This document shows, piece by piece, positions 1 through 11,743 of a stretch of 64,000 nucleotides of DNA; position 1 is the stretch's first letter; each line of letters begins with the position of its first letter. The notes under the pieces were generated by a model. The model was not told the DNA's origin and did no database searches. It saw nothing but the letters and a program-made list of their open reading frames with translations. This stretch comes from Neostapfia colusana (lineage: Eukaryota; Streptophyta; Magnoliopsida; Poales; Poaceae), in the NCBI GenBank assembly GCA_030760725.1, contig JASWHV010000019.1, positions 37,885,944 to 37,949,943 of the forward strand. The letters run 5' to 3'. Made by a program: the position numbers and the translations under genes.

Positions 1-761
1 TTCATCGTCCTTCCGGAAGCACTTCATTTCTCCGTTGTCTAATCTTCGCCGTATGTGAGACATACCCTTGTCTTTTTGTTGAGCTTCAATGATCTCCTTT
101 CGGATGGTAGGAATGAGAGCGAGATTATAGAGAGCTCCATACGGGATGATACGGAGGCTTGGTTCTTCATCATCCATTTCAGCAATAGTTAGGTGATGGA
201 TATGCGCCTTACGACTGAGCGCATCGGCGACCACATTCGCCTTTCCTGGATGATAATGAATTTCAAGTTCATAGTCCTTAATGAGCTCTAGCCATCTTCG
301 TTGCCTCATGTTCAGTTCTTTCTGAGTGAAGATGTACTTCAAGCTCTTGTGGTCGGTGTAGAGGTGTACAAGATTTCCGAGCAAGTAATGCCTCCACATC
401 TTCAAAGCAAGGACCACGACAGCTAACTCAAGATCATGAGTTGGATAATGCTGCTCGTGAGTTCTGAGTTGACGAGATCCATAAGCGACCACTCGTCTTT
501 CTTGCATCAGCACGCAGCCAAGACCGATGCCAGATGCATCGCAATACACGTCGTATCCGGCTGAGCAAGAACTGGGGCCGTTGTGAGATGCTTCACTAAA
601 GTCTTGAAAGCTTGTTCACACGCAGCACCCCACATAAATCTGGTATTCTTCTTTAATAATTCTGTCATCGGTTTTGCAATCTTGGAGAAACTCAGAATAA
701 ACCTCCGGTAGTAACCCGCCAAACCGAGGAAGCTACGGATTTCATGTACTGACTTTGGTGA
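1..761 (-). pseudogene. Element A pol fragment: RT C-terminal end and RNase H
   Basis: Downstream of a TAG stop at 762-764 the reading continues with the RT connection motif (AGYYRRF near 700), then the RNase H region including YTDHKSLKYIF near 320-360 and the stretch ending in VVADALSRK near 205-235. Compared with elements B, C and D, about 13 nt are missing near 550-555, which shifts the frame. The part from about 540 to 1 is open in the new frame and runs off the window, so no start or end can be assigned. RNase H removes the RNA strand during cDNA synthesis. This piece is non-functional as it stands. Confidence 0.8.
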
Positions 762-2267
762 CTACCATTTCTGCACTTGGATAATCTTACTCGGATCTAC
801 AGCGATGCCCTCCACTGAAATAACATGTCCGAGAAATGGTACTTGATTAATCCAGAATTCACACTTGCTGAATTTTGCTTTAAGCTGATAATCTCGCAAT
901 CTTTGTAGCACAATATGCAGATGTTCAGCATGTTCTTCCTCTGACTTGGAGTACACCAAGATATCGTCGATGAAGACAACGACGAATTTATCCAACTCCG
1001 GCATGAACACTGAATTCATCAGGTACATAAAGTGTGCCGGGGCGTTGGTCAAACCAAAAGATATAACGAGATACTCATACAGCCCGTATCTCGTTGAGAA
1101 TGCTGTCTTCGGAATATCTTCTGCCCGGATTTTAATCTGATGATATCCGGACCTGAGATCCATCTTTGAAAATACCTTTGCACCCACTAATTGATCGAAG
1201 AGCATATCAATGCGAGGTAGTGGATACTTGTTCTTGATGGTAACGGCGTTCAAAGGACGATAATCAACACAAAGCCGTAGTGTTTCGTCCTTCTTCTTGA
1301 CAAACAACGCTGAACAACCCCAAGGTGATGAACTTGGTCTTATAAAGCCCTTGCTCATTAGGTCATTTAGTTGTGTCTTCAATTCTGCCAGTTCATTGGG
1401 TGCCATCTTGTACGGCCTTCGTGATATCGATGTTGTTCCCTGTATAAGTTCAATCTTGATCTCAACGTCTCGCTCGGGTGGCATGCCCGGTAAATCCTCG
1501 GGAAATACATCCGGATACTCACGTACCACCAGAATATCCTCTATCTTAACAGCTTCCGTGTGGTTCACTGTTGCAATCTGTTGCCGTCTGGCGCCCAGAA
1601 TTAATATATGAAGACCGTGCCGTGGGGAGTTAAGCTCGACGGTCCTGGAGCTGATGTTAAGAACCGCCTGGTGGTAATCCAACCACGACATCCCCAAAAT
1701 GATGTTGATCTTCAGACCTTCAAGAATAATGAGAGTCATAGGGTATATTGTACCCCCCAAACAAAGAGATGCTCGGGCGAACACCTCGCTTGCGGTACTG
1801 CTGCCCCCGGGTGAAGATATGAGGTATTGCCTCTTTGTATAAACTGTTTGGAGCTGATGTTGAGCCAGGAAAGATTGGCTAATGAAGTTATGTGTGGCAC
1901 CGGAATCAAAGAGAACTAAAACCGGTAGCTGATTCAGAGAAAACGTCCCTGCTAAAGCGACTTCTCCTTCGGAACAATCATCAATCACAGTATAGTGAAT
2001 ATTGCCCCTTATCTGCCCTCCTATCTGCAGATTAAGGTACGGGTCGTATTGTTGTAAATATGACGACCCACATCCTTGAATTCCCTCTGGACATTGCCTA
2101 GGATAATGGCCCATACGCCCACAAGTAAAACATGGATGTCTCTCCGGTTCTTCGTTGACTTGCGGTGGACTGCTAGGTACATATGGCTGCAGCGATGGAG
2201 CACAAACCACCGTCTGATGCTGCGGCTGTGGAGGTGGTGCAAGTTGTAGAACTTGACCAGTAATCAA
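762..2267 (-). pseudogene. Element A: zinc knuckle, aspartic protease and reverse transcriptase segment
   Basis: A 501-residue open segment, with the frame actually open back to 2300. In order it has a CCHC knuckle (CFTCGRMGHYPRQCP, about residues 45-60) for RNA binding, the aspartic protease active site FDSGATHNFIS near residue 120, and an RT domain from about residue 270 with FIDDILVYS near residue 430. It ends at a TAG at 762-764 inside the RT connection region. The upstream gag pieces (2301-2567 and 2586-3158) are in the same frame and separated only by stops, so this is one decayed gag-pol polyprotein and not separate genes. The start methionine at 2267 is an artefact of the upstream stop. 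Confidence 0.85.
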
Positions 2268-2300
2268 TCTCTGAGGAGTTGATCGTACAGGTGGCCTCCA

Positions 2301-2567
2301 TCATTCACCAGGTGGCGCTTGATACACCAAACGGTACTTTTGAGGCACATAACTTGTGCTAGCCTGCTCGATCGCACTCATCTTTCTATTCTCCGCTTGC
2401 CACTCATGTGTCAGCTTCTCCTGAATGAAAACCGCATCGACCATGTTGGTGTAACTGCCATTATTGTGTACGGCCAGCTTTTCCCGTAATATGGCACTCA
2501 GGCCATGGAAGAATAGGTCACACCGTGCCTCTTCTTTTGCTACATATTCGGGAGCATATTGGGCCAA
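2301..2567 (-). pseudogene. Element A gag middle segment
   Basis: The segment resembles the middle of the gag domain of element C (EKRRDHFYQGL... region): it has LAQYAPEYVAKEEARC followed by LFFHGL, then the basic, glutamine-rich linker ahead of the zinc knuckle. It is bounded by in-frame stops, TAA at 2586-2588 upstream and TGA at 2301-2303 downstream. The methionine at 2567 is incidental. Gag is the structural particle protein; this is the centre of a broken copy. Confidence 0.75.
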
Positions 2568-2585
2568 AAGGTTAAACCTTCTGAC

Positions 2586-3158
2586 TTACTCGAGGACACT
2601 CATGTCCCCTTGCTTCAAGCCCAAAAATTCCTCCCACTTTGCCTTGACAATACCAAGTGGTATGTAACGAGTATGCAAGGCTTCACGAAATTCACTCCAT
2701 GTTACTTGATGGTTCTCCGGAATGGTGGCAAGGTGTTCAACCCACCAGTTTCCGGCTGCTCCATGGAGTTGCTGAGCGGCAAACTTTGTCTTCTGGTATT
2801 CATCACACTTGAATACTCCAAATTTTGACTCCATGACACGAAGCCATTGATCTGCTTCCACAGGTTCGGTGGCTTCAGTAAAAATTGGCGGTTGAGTCGC
2901 CACGAAGTCAAGATAAGCGTTCCGAGGCGGAACGGCTTGTTGCGTGTTCTGGAGTACGCCTTGCTGTACCAACGTTTGGAGTAAGCGTGTGTGTTCTTGC
3001 GTTGCTTCTTGGAGTAGCCTACTGTTCTCTTGATTAGACTCGACGACTCGAGTCATAAGATCCATCCATCCCGTGGATGGTGGTTCCGATGGTGGAATAG
3101 AAGCTTCACCACCTCGACGAGAACTTCCGGCCCTACTCCTAGAGCGAGTACGAACCAT
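2586..3158 (-). pseudogene. Element A gag N-terminal segment
   Basis: The likely gag start is the ATG at 3158-3156 (MVRTRSRSR), which matches MVRTR- and MTRTR-type starts in elements B, D and C. An upstream in-frame ATG at 3224 is less likely, because TTTGCAG at 3160-3166 (minus-strand sense) looks like a 3' splice site one base before the 3158 ATG, as in the other elements. The domain carries LDFVATQPPIFTEATEP and the conserved block ADQWLRVMESKFGVF. It ends at TAA 2586-2588. Confidence 0.8.
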
Positions 3159-3159
3159 A

Positions 3160-4501
3160 CTGCAAACATGTAGTTGAAAAGAGTTAAACAAGAACTCAGC
3201 ATTATGTGATACTAATGGAAACATGAATATGTCAAAACTTTATGAAAGCAGTAACAAGATCCATTTTACACAACTCCTTAGTAGACATGGCTATTCAGTC
3301 TATCTGTACAGAATAGACCTTTATGCACTATCTCCAGATTCTGATCTAGTTGAGAGCATTTTGATATCTCGAGTTGAATACCAAAGTTAAAGTTAACTTC
3401 AGTATATTTCCAACGAGTACTCGTATGCCTCCATATCATCTTCTGATTAAAAGTTATGATTTTCCAAAGTTGACAGAATTCCTGGATAAAATTTGCCAGC
3501 ACCTCCTTTGTACGTGGCTGATTTTATCACAGTTGTATATGTAAATACAATAAGAACCTGAACAAACTTTGAACTACAACAATGTTGCACATTTCATAAC
3601 CTATCCAGTGGTGTATCATAGGCTTCTTAAGGGTTTCTCTACAGAAAGTTATGGCTTAAAAACAGAAAGATCCAGAGAGGTTTTGCTGCTGTCCTGGTTC
3701 TGGACATTTCACCTTCCTCTGAACTTTCTACCCATTTAGCATGTGATTTAGCTCTGGAGGACTACAAAGAAGTTGTAGATTACTTGAGAATATTTCCAGA
3801 ACTGTATCATACACCTTAATTGGGTCAAGCTACTCAGATTTATACTCTGTTAAAGTCCAGCAAGAATTCTTGCCGAAAATAGAGCACTCTGTTTTTGAAA
3901 TCTTTGAAGCCTAGTCTTCCTCTCATTTGAATCTTAGCTCAACATAAGAGTTCAGTAACTAATATTTGTTTCAAACTTCCATTTTTATTTGAATGTTAGT
4001 TCATGAGTCATTTCTTCAAAGGAAAGGGTTATTATGTTTAGTACGGCGTCGATGCACCGTAAGAAGCATGTCGGTACTACGTAGCCTCACCAAAAATAAA
4101 TCCTAACCGGATTATACCGGCATAAACGTATCTTAGGTGGAACTAAAATGGTCACTCGCAAACGTGTACTATTCGTACTACGGTTTCGTGGTTAATCCTG
4201 CATAAGTCACACTCAATCGTCAGGTCCGGCTGCACACCAAACCCGGTATCCATACAGTTCTTACACCCGTCCGTCATCACTCGCACAGGTGTTCTCAAGC
4301 CAAACACGCCTTGAGCTATGTGTTCTCGTTACTAACCACGTGACAGGGTTTCCCAAATTGCACCACGCACGCCAGGGACAGGCGTTGCTCGAATACCCCA
4401 AACGACATGAAGAGTCGTAGAGGATATTAAAGCGGGTTGGGTTACCTGCCACCCGTGGGGCTCCACCCTTTAGCTTGTGCGCACTGGTGGACAGCGCTCA
4501 C
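3160..4501 (-). other. Element A leader, putative intron ending at gag ATG
   Basis: AT-rich leader between primer site and gag. Read on the minus strand it starts with a donor-like GTGCAC|GTGAGC (GT at 4501-4500) and ends in TTTGCAG (4-7 nt before the gag ATG, last G at 3160), giving a 1,342-nt candidate intron. The same layout is found in B, C and D. The part left of about 4600 resembles the leaders of C and H, whereas the part next to the primer site resembles F. No ORF is supported inside it. Confidence 0.5.
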
Positions 4502-4682
4502 GTGCACCCCCAAGACATAAAGCGTCCCGAGATGCACGATTTTCCGACATAACAAATAAGTTAGGTTGCCACCTTCATATTAAGCTAATAGTAATCCTTA
4601 TGTGGGCCTAGTACCGTATCCTCACCGTAACCTAAATTTTTGTCGTAATACCTTCCTTATTCTGTGTGCTATTACCAATGCG

Positions 4683-4694
4683 GCTCTGATACCA
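4683..4694 (-). other. Primer binding site (tRNA-iMet type), element A
   Basis: On the minus strand this reads TGGTATCAGAGC, the usual plant initiator-Met primer site. It lies two bases inside the LTR start at 4697. Confidence 0.92.
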
Positions 4695-4696
4695 GC

Positions 4697-7600
4697 TGAG
4701 ACGGGCCCGTCAACTGAGACAGGCCACTCGCCCGGGAATCGCATTGGGTGGTGCCGTGTTGTGCGGCACCCAACAGCACACATACAAGGAACAATGTATT
4801 ACATAAAATAATAGCGGAAGCTTACAAGTTTTTCTTGGTAAATACTTTATATCAAGTAACTACAGCGGAAGTCTACAACAACTCACGTCGAATAACTAAA
4901 GAGCACTCGAGATGAAGTCCAGCCCGCGGACTCCTATCGCTAGCAACACGAAGACAACAGCAGCGGCTGGGTCCTCCCTGTGTTAAATGACTCGGAAGTC
5001 TCCGAGTCTCACCGGACAACCTTCTTTTTAGCATCGATGTTAACCTGCAAAACCACTTATATAGCAAGCGTGAACAAATAGGATCAGCAAGTCTGACCCG
5101 ACTCTCCTAAACAAGAAACTCTACATGCACGACGGTTGCAATTGGGTCGGCAAGATTTGCATAAAGGACTCGCCTAAAATTGATCCTTAACTTTCAGATT
5201 TTTAAGCCTCATTGTGCGGACCTTGAGCCGAAAAGCATCGCAACTCCACAATCAAACAAGAAATGCTTTGTTGCGATGCTCCTTGCACAAAGTGAAAGTA
5301 AAGTTTAATGAGCGTATCTATAAATCAATCATGGTTGAAATACAAACTACATCACAGTCTTATAAAGTTCAAAAGATAACCATTTTCAGTTCTTACTATG
5401 TCAAGACGCAGTGGGCAAGTATGCTCATATAACCGCGAGCGACGGTGATTCGAATCAGTACACGCCCGGACTACATGACACGTACACCCGTACTCCGAGT
5501 TGCCAGCAGCAACCTCGACTGACGTTGTACGCGGCCACCTTTCCCAAGATCTTCCACATTGGACGCAGTCTAACTGCCCCGAGTACGCAAGCTCCCTCAA
5601 GGTAGATACCCGCAGTGGTATGTTCTTGAGCGAGATACCTCCTGCTACCCTGACGCCGAAAGCCTAAGGCAGTTGGAAAAGTTCCACTATGGATCTCCCA
5701 AGGTATGTCGGTTTCCTGGGTCCGATATAGCCAGTATGCGCCCGGTACACAACTCAAACTTGTCCAACAGGGCCAAGCACGGACGGGCCTTAACCGACAC
5801 AGGCAGGGCTATGCACACACGGCCTGCAAACTGCTGCATCTAAACCTCCCTGCCCGGTCTCCATTTCTTATGTGTGAACTTTCCTCATCTTTTCTAATTT
5901 GGACCCGTTCCGAGTAAACCAGCCCTAAACTCGCGAGTAGCTTCCAACTACTTGAGTCCTTTCCTACTAACATTTAGCGTAGCCAAATCCACTCGAGGAG
6001 GTGCTATTCTACCCTTTTTCTCTTAGGTATTTCTGGTCATGCAAGTGGGGTTTTCAATATCATCTAGACTTAATGCAATCAATGATGCAAAGCTATGATC
6101 TCTAAAAATGGAAATGCTTGTAAAACTGTTCAAATGCGAACCGGGGCTTGCCTGTTTTGCAGGTAACTCTGATTACAATCAGTTAGTGATGATCACTTGG
6201 AGCTTGATCACTTGTTTTTCTCCCTCCTTGACCTTCACTTCAAGTTCTTCTCACCTTCTTCACGTATGTGCTACACGATATGATCATGCATATGTATTTA
6301 ATTGAAAAGCTTTTGCTAATAAGATCTAAGGACAGTTTTAAAACCGGAACTCTGTTTAAGAATTTAAAATGACACTGGTGCTAGTGGTTTGGGTTGGGCT
6401 TAAACACTAAGATCAAATGTTAAGTGCTTTTCCCACTTAAGTGTTGATCACCTTAAGAGGTTACCTATGACAGTGGTGATCCAGAGCTCCAATGGAGCTG
6501 GGAATTTTCATGTGAGTTCATTGTCACAAGAAAGTCCTCTGGACCAAAATTTAGCACTTTTCATGGAGTGGTTTATTCAGAACAATTCTCTAAGTGTTTA
6601 ATAAAAGATGAAGTAATTCTGAGTTAACACCCATGTTCATGTCAAACTCAATGAACCACAATTTCAATTATAGTTCATAGAGTCTATATGAATTTTCCTA
6701 GAATTTTTGGAGCCAAAGAATTGCCCAAAACTGAATTTACAAGTTTTGGAAATTCTCTGAAAATGTTTCTGTATTCATTTGAATACAGTAACTTACAATC
6801 TGAATTCTCCTGACCAAATCAACTCAAAATGAGCTGAACCTTTCACAGGAGTCTAAGAACAGCCTAAAGAATGTTCTGGCAAAATTTGGGGATTTTTGGA
6901 TATACCAAACTCCCTCAAAAATTCTTTTGCTGAAAAGCTTTAAAGAATTTTCCAAAATTAAATACAGACTTTCATACAAATTGGGTTGCATATTTGGATA
7001 GAGTTTGTCAATCTAAATCTAACCCAATTTGAATCACTAAATTTGGAGGTTCCTAGCAAAAGTTATGCTCTTCTAAAGTTTGGGGAAAATCCGGGATTTG
7101 AAGAAATCCGGGAAAAGTTTAAACTGACTGTGGGTCCAGGGACACGTGTCTGCTGCTCGGGAGCGTGCCACACGGGGTCAAAGGGTTATTTCCCGCGCTG
7201 TTACAATCGATCCCACGCCACAGAATATCCGGCCCCTCCCCCGAGTCGCTGACAGGCGGGACCGCCGAGGTTGTCTTCAACCACCCGCTTCCGCGCGACA
7301 CCGCCGCCGGGCTCGCCGGAGTAGCTTCGGGATCGGTCGTCCGGCCATCTTAACTGCTCAAACTCGCCGCCATCCCCTAATTCAACGTGAGGAACACACT
7401 GGTGGGGTTTTCTCGAGCTGGTAGGTCCCCTAAACTAGCTCGCGGCGGCGCACCGGCTCGGATGAAGACCGGCGATGTCGACCCGACGCTCTAGCCCGCC
7501 AAAAGCTTCCTGGAAAGGCTCTACAGCACCAGTTGAGGTTGGCAAAGCTAGGCATGGCCGCACATGGGCTCGGGAGTGGCTCCAACCTAGGGTTCATCGG

Positions 7601-8948
7601 ATGCCTGACGTGTTCTACCGAAGCCGCCGTTGGAAAGATCGAAATTACGTTGTGCAGAGCGGGTTTCTAGCTAGGTTCCAAAATGAAAGTTATTGCTAAG
7701 CAAGGCTACTTCATGTGAGTGGAATTTGCAGTGCTCTAAACCATCCTAGCACGAGAATTTAACAGATCCTTACCCGCACCTCGGTTTGAACCGGCAGGAG
7801 AAGATTTCGGAAATTCGCCGTCGAGAGGCAGAGACAGGCTTTGTGCTTCGGGTGGAAGCTGCAGGGAGCTCCTGCGTGTCCCAGGGTGGCCTTGCTTGAT
7901 CGTGACAAGCTCTGAAGGTGACTGTCCATGGGAGCGTGTCACCACCGGGGGTTTCGGCCGCCGAAGGAACTCGAGGTTCTCGGCGTAGAGGGCACGAACG
8001 CACTTGGCGATGGCTCGAGGAGGTCGAGGGGACTATGGTGGTGTGGTTTTGCCGATCAGCTGGGGCTTGCACGCGAGCTAGGCGATGGGCGATCGGTTTA
8101 GAGCTCAGCGGCGGGCTCTGCTCGTTTCACGCATGGGGATAGAAGGAACAGCGGCGTCTCGGTGATAAGAGCGAACGGAAGGTCGGGAGAGGGTATAGAC
8201 GCTGGTGCAGCGTTCCAGCGCGATGAAAATCCAGCAGGAGCTGGCTGCCGGCTGGCCCTCGGTGTCGAGCGGAGGAAGGTCGGCTCGGCCGTTGCTTCGC
8301 GTGGGAGGAAAACAAATGGAGACTGTGTACTGAAGATCTTTTGCAATATTCAGTCCCTTCAATGACATGTGGGTCCCACATGTCAGTTCCTTCTTATCTC
8401 TTCTAAAATAACTCCCAAGTTTGAATATTGAGGAATTCAATTGTGGGAATTCAAATCTGATATGCATTTGTTTAATTGGGCAAGTTTCATCCAAATTCAA
8501 ATGGGTGTTTGAATTCTTTGTCATTTAAAGTCCATTTTGGCAAATGGGTTGCAAATCATCTGCATAAATCATGAAACTTTGCACACCCCCGAATTTGGGC
8601 CCAAGGAACTCAAATATGAGATCTGATTTTAAAGTTGACTGCTGCAAATGAGATTTTTAGCACAACAGTTTTGAATTCCATTGTGTTGCTCTCATTTGAA
8701 TTTTGAGTTTGAACAAGTTGTTCCAAATCTGTTTTTTGTTTTCTCACACATATGGGAACTTCCCATCTTGGTTCTAGACCCCACTAGGGTTCCAACAAGT
8801 CAAACAAACATTTGACTTGTGTGAAGAAAACCCTCTTGTGTGTTATCACATGTGGGGAAAAGTTTTAACAAGTCCCAAATTCCATACATATGAAACAAAC
8901 TTTTGCAAACAAGTGTTTCTTTGTATTCATAATTTTGGGACATTTACA
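4697..8948 (-). repeat. Element A 5' LTR (4,252 bp)
   Basis: In plus coordinates it begins TGAGACGGGCCCG at 4697 and ends TTTACA at 8948. On the minus strand the order is: AT-rich U3-like block (8948-8370), GC-rich core (about 8370-7130) bordered by GTGGGACCCACATGTCA and ACACGTGTC motifs, second AT-rich block (about 7130-6280), then a conserved R-U5 part with GCAAGCCCCGG near 6140. Many overlapping ORFs occur in the GC core on both strands. None has recognisable domains and they are treated as chance. The 5067-4873 minus-strand ORF lies where B, C and G carry their terminal exon-like segment, but the frame there is not clearly conserved in A. Confidence 0.88.
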
Positions 8949-9387
8949 TGGCAAGCACTGCGTATGTCCTCCTGGGCTATTTCCAGACGAACACACTTTC
9001 GCGTTACTGACCACGCGATGGGGTCTCCACTTACTTGCCTAATGCATGCTAGGGATCAGCGTTTCATATGAACTCAGGAACATGAAGAGTCCAAGAGTTT
9101 CATATTGACGTCTCACACCAAGCTGTGAGACCTATCCCTGAACCACGTTCCTCTTCAGGGGAGCTAACCGAAATTGAACTGCTTTCGGTGGCGTTCCTTA
9201 CCATTCTTAACAGAGCGTAGGTGCGTCGTTACATAATTAAAATTCAGAATTATAACACATATGTTAGTATTGCCACTTTAAGTAACTATGCTAATATAGT
9301 ACTTACTTGGGCAAACTACCGAATCCTCACCGTATCCTAAGTTTTTGTCGTAATACGATCCTTATTTTGTGCGCTATTACCAATGCG
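8949..9387 (-). other. Element F leader stub with donor-like site
   Basis: This matches the primer-proximal leader of B (about 26130-26568) and D, for example the tracts GCAAGCACTGCGTATGTCC and CTGGGCTATTTCCAG. On the minus strand it carries GCAA|GTAAGTGGAG with GT at 9034-9033, the same candidate 5' splice site as in B and D. The left end is cut by insertion of element A. Confidence 0.8.
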
Positions 9388-9399
9388 GCTCTGATACCA
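9388..9399 (-). other. Primer binding site, element F
   Basis: The minus strand reads TGGTATCAGAGC, three bases inside the LTR start at 9403 (TGTGGGGGCCCGG). Confidence 0.92.
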
Positions 9400-9402
9400 C
9401 GC

Positions 9403-11743
9403 TGTGGGGGCCCGGTCCCCATCACGAGGACGGGGCACCTCGCCCGGGAATCGCATTGGGTGGTGCCGTGCGATGTGGCACCCAACAGCACACATAATAA
9501 AGCATCATATTACATAAAACAAGCGGAAGCTTATAAATATTAAATTTTACAAATACTTCTCAAAATAATCTACAGCGGAAGACTGATACAACTCACGTCT
9601 CATATCTATGCTAAGCAACAGAGAAGACATCCAGCCCATGGAACCCTCTCACTAGCATCACGATGACAACAGCAGCGGCAAGGGTTTCCATGAGTTTACC
9701 ACTCGGAGAGTTCCGAATCTCATCGGCCAACCGTACTCAGTAGCGTAGTGTTATTACCTGCAAAACAACTTGTATAGTATCCGTGAGCATAACACTGACA
9801 AAGACTTAACCGTTGGCCCTAAGCAAGAAACTCTACATGATGGTAAAAACTTAACATAGGATAGTACATTGCATATGAACTCGCCTAAAAATGGATCCTT
9901 ACTTTCAAATGTTATTAGCAGCAAATTAGGCATAACCTTGGGCACCTCACATCGGCAGTCCACAATCAAACAAGAAACACTTTCTCCCGATGTAACTTGC
10001 TCATGGTGAAAATGAATCGAGTTTGCACTAGCCTATTCACAAAACATAACATTACATTACTAGTATTAACTTCAAACCAATAGTGATTATTTCTTATCTC
10101 AGTGCAAGTTACCTCTACGTCACGATGCAGTGCGATACTCATAACCGCGAGGGACGGTGAATCGACTCGTTATACACCTGCAGGGATACCCAAAGAGCAC
10201 ATCATGTATGCCCACCCGTGGAGCTGCACAGCACGCTCACTCGATGTCGTACAGGACAACCTTTCACCCAACAGCCCAAACGTCGAACCGGTCGCACCGA
10301 AACGGACAGGAGGTTCCCTACACGGAGCATCTCTCTATGCCTGTTAGCAGATTTCCATCTTTCTGCCCTCAACCTACACCTATAAATTGGTGTGTTATGC
10401 CTCGACACCCGTAGGTTTAGGTTACATCGGTTTACCGGGGCCCATATATCCGATATGCCTTCGGTACGTTCAATACTTGTTCAGCAGGGCCGCATACGGA
10501 TCGGTCCTCAACCGACACGGACAGGTCTAAGCACCCAGGCCCCCATGTCCTGTTGCCCCTACACCCTGCCCGGTCTCATTTCAACTTACTAACAACTTTT
10601 TGACTCAATCCCCTGTGCTCCCAAATTCCAATACTCGCGAGTAGCGTCCAGCCACTCGACTTCTACCGAGTCCTACTTAAGCATGACATATTCTACACGA
10701 TGGAAGGACACCTACCCAAATACTCCATAGGTTTTCTGGTCATGCAAGAGTACTATCAAACATCTAGACTTAATGCACAATTCATCCTAACCGACGTATT
10801 GTATACAAAGTAAAAACTTAGTTGTAGTTAAATGCGAACCGGGGCTTGCTGGTTTTGCAGGGTCTAATAGTACATAGTTCAGTTAGAGTCTTGTCTCCCT
10901 TGAGGATTGATCAACTGATCCACTTCAATGGAATCACTCCGACGAACTTCTCTATGGATTGCCTCCGCCGTAAGTCCTATTGATATGTATATGCACATGT
11001 TCTTATAATGCAATTTAAAGAAAATAAAGACTCGACTTGTTAATAACAGGGAACTGTGTGGGAGTACTAAGAATGAAGTTCTTGTCCCTGTTGTGCAGAG
11101 GAATTAGAGGAAAAACCCCATGTCTATAAAAAATTACATGAACATGTTCTATGGTTCCTAATGGACATGTGACATGAGTTGAAATGGGTTGAAAGGAACT
11201 AAAGGTCCTGATCTCCAATGACTTCAAAATTTTTACCTGAAGGCTTACATTACACAGAGACTTAGCTTGCCAAATTGCAGCTAATGTGAGTGGAAATTGT
11301 GTCTTCCACAATTCCCACTATAACTCTCTGTGTTGCTCATATACATAAACATGGAGAACAAGAACAGGTAGATCTAAAGTTCAATTCGAGCTGAAACTTT
11401 ACAGGTGAGTTCCTGGTCACATGAAAGTACTTTGGTACAAAATTCAGACTTTTTACTTGAGTAGTTCTTCCAGAATAATTCTAGAAGCAGTTATGCTACA
11501 AGGAAATAATTCTGGACTAAGGTGCATTTTCATGCCCAGTCACATGAAGCTCGGCATAGCCTTGGAATTGCTCGGCAGCAGCGGCAAATGGGTCTTCACC
11601 GTGCACCCGAGACACCTTCCATGTTTGAGCTCGGAAAACTCAGAATTTGTGCCGTCTACATGCGTTTCTAAGCTAAGGTTGTGAAGAACAAATGTTCGCC
11701 AACTAGTTTCGGTCCTTTGTGCAAGATTTGGAGAACTAAGAGC
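9403..11743 (-). repeat. Element F 5' LTR, R-U5 side (part 1 of 2)
   Basis: It starts TGTGGGGGCCCGG at 9403. It shares the R-U5 blocks of element A (CGCCCGGGAATCGCATTGGG; CACCCAACAGCACACAT) and the conserved GCAAGCCCCGG tract near 10850. It is broken by solo LTR G at 11743/11744. Without G and its duplicated target the F LTR is about 3,727 bp. No supported gene is inside. Confidence 0.85.

Larger units (their letters stand above)
1..8948 (-). mobile_element. Element A: Ty3/gypsy Del/Tekay-type retrotransposon, truncated by window edge
   Basis: Minus-strand element. Its gag-pol (1-3158), leader (3159-4682), primer site (4683-4694) and 5' LTR (4697-8948) are visible; integrase and the 3' LTR lie off the left edge. 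The LTR ends in ...TTTACA at 8948. The next bases (TGGCAAGC...) match the middle of the leader of elements B and D, so A is inserted in the leader of element F. The 5-bp target duplication should be tggca (8949-8953), but the partner copy is off-window. The coding region holds three in-frame stops and a small deletion, so this copy cannot make an intact polyprotein. Confidence 0.88.

Noticed and set aside
4873..5067. A-type terminal exon (minus strand) matching segment beta
   Set aside because: A and F carry an acceptor-like TTTTGCAG and a partly alignable frame here, but the putative joined frame meets early stops and A is shifted relative to F near the end. The evidence was too weak to call.
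8105..8524. 139-residue minus-strand ORF in A's LTR
   Set aside because: Overlapping ORFs on both strands, no recognisable motif, inside an LTR core; not supported as a host gene.
9388..9399. GCTCTGATACCA tracts as tRNA gene fragments
   Set aside because: They are primer binding sites next to LTR starts; no cloverleaf surrounds them.
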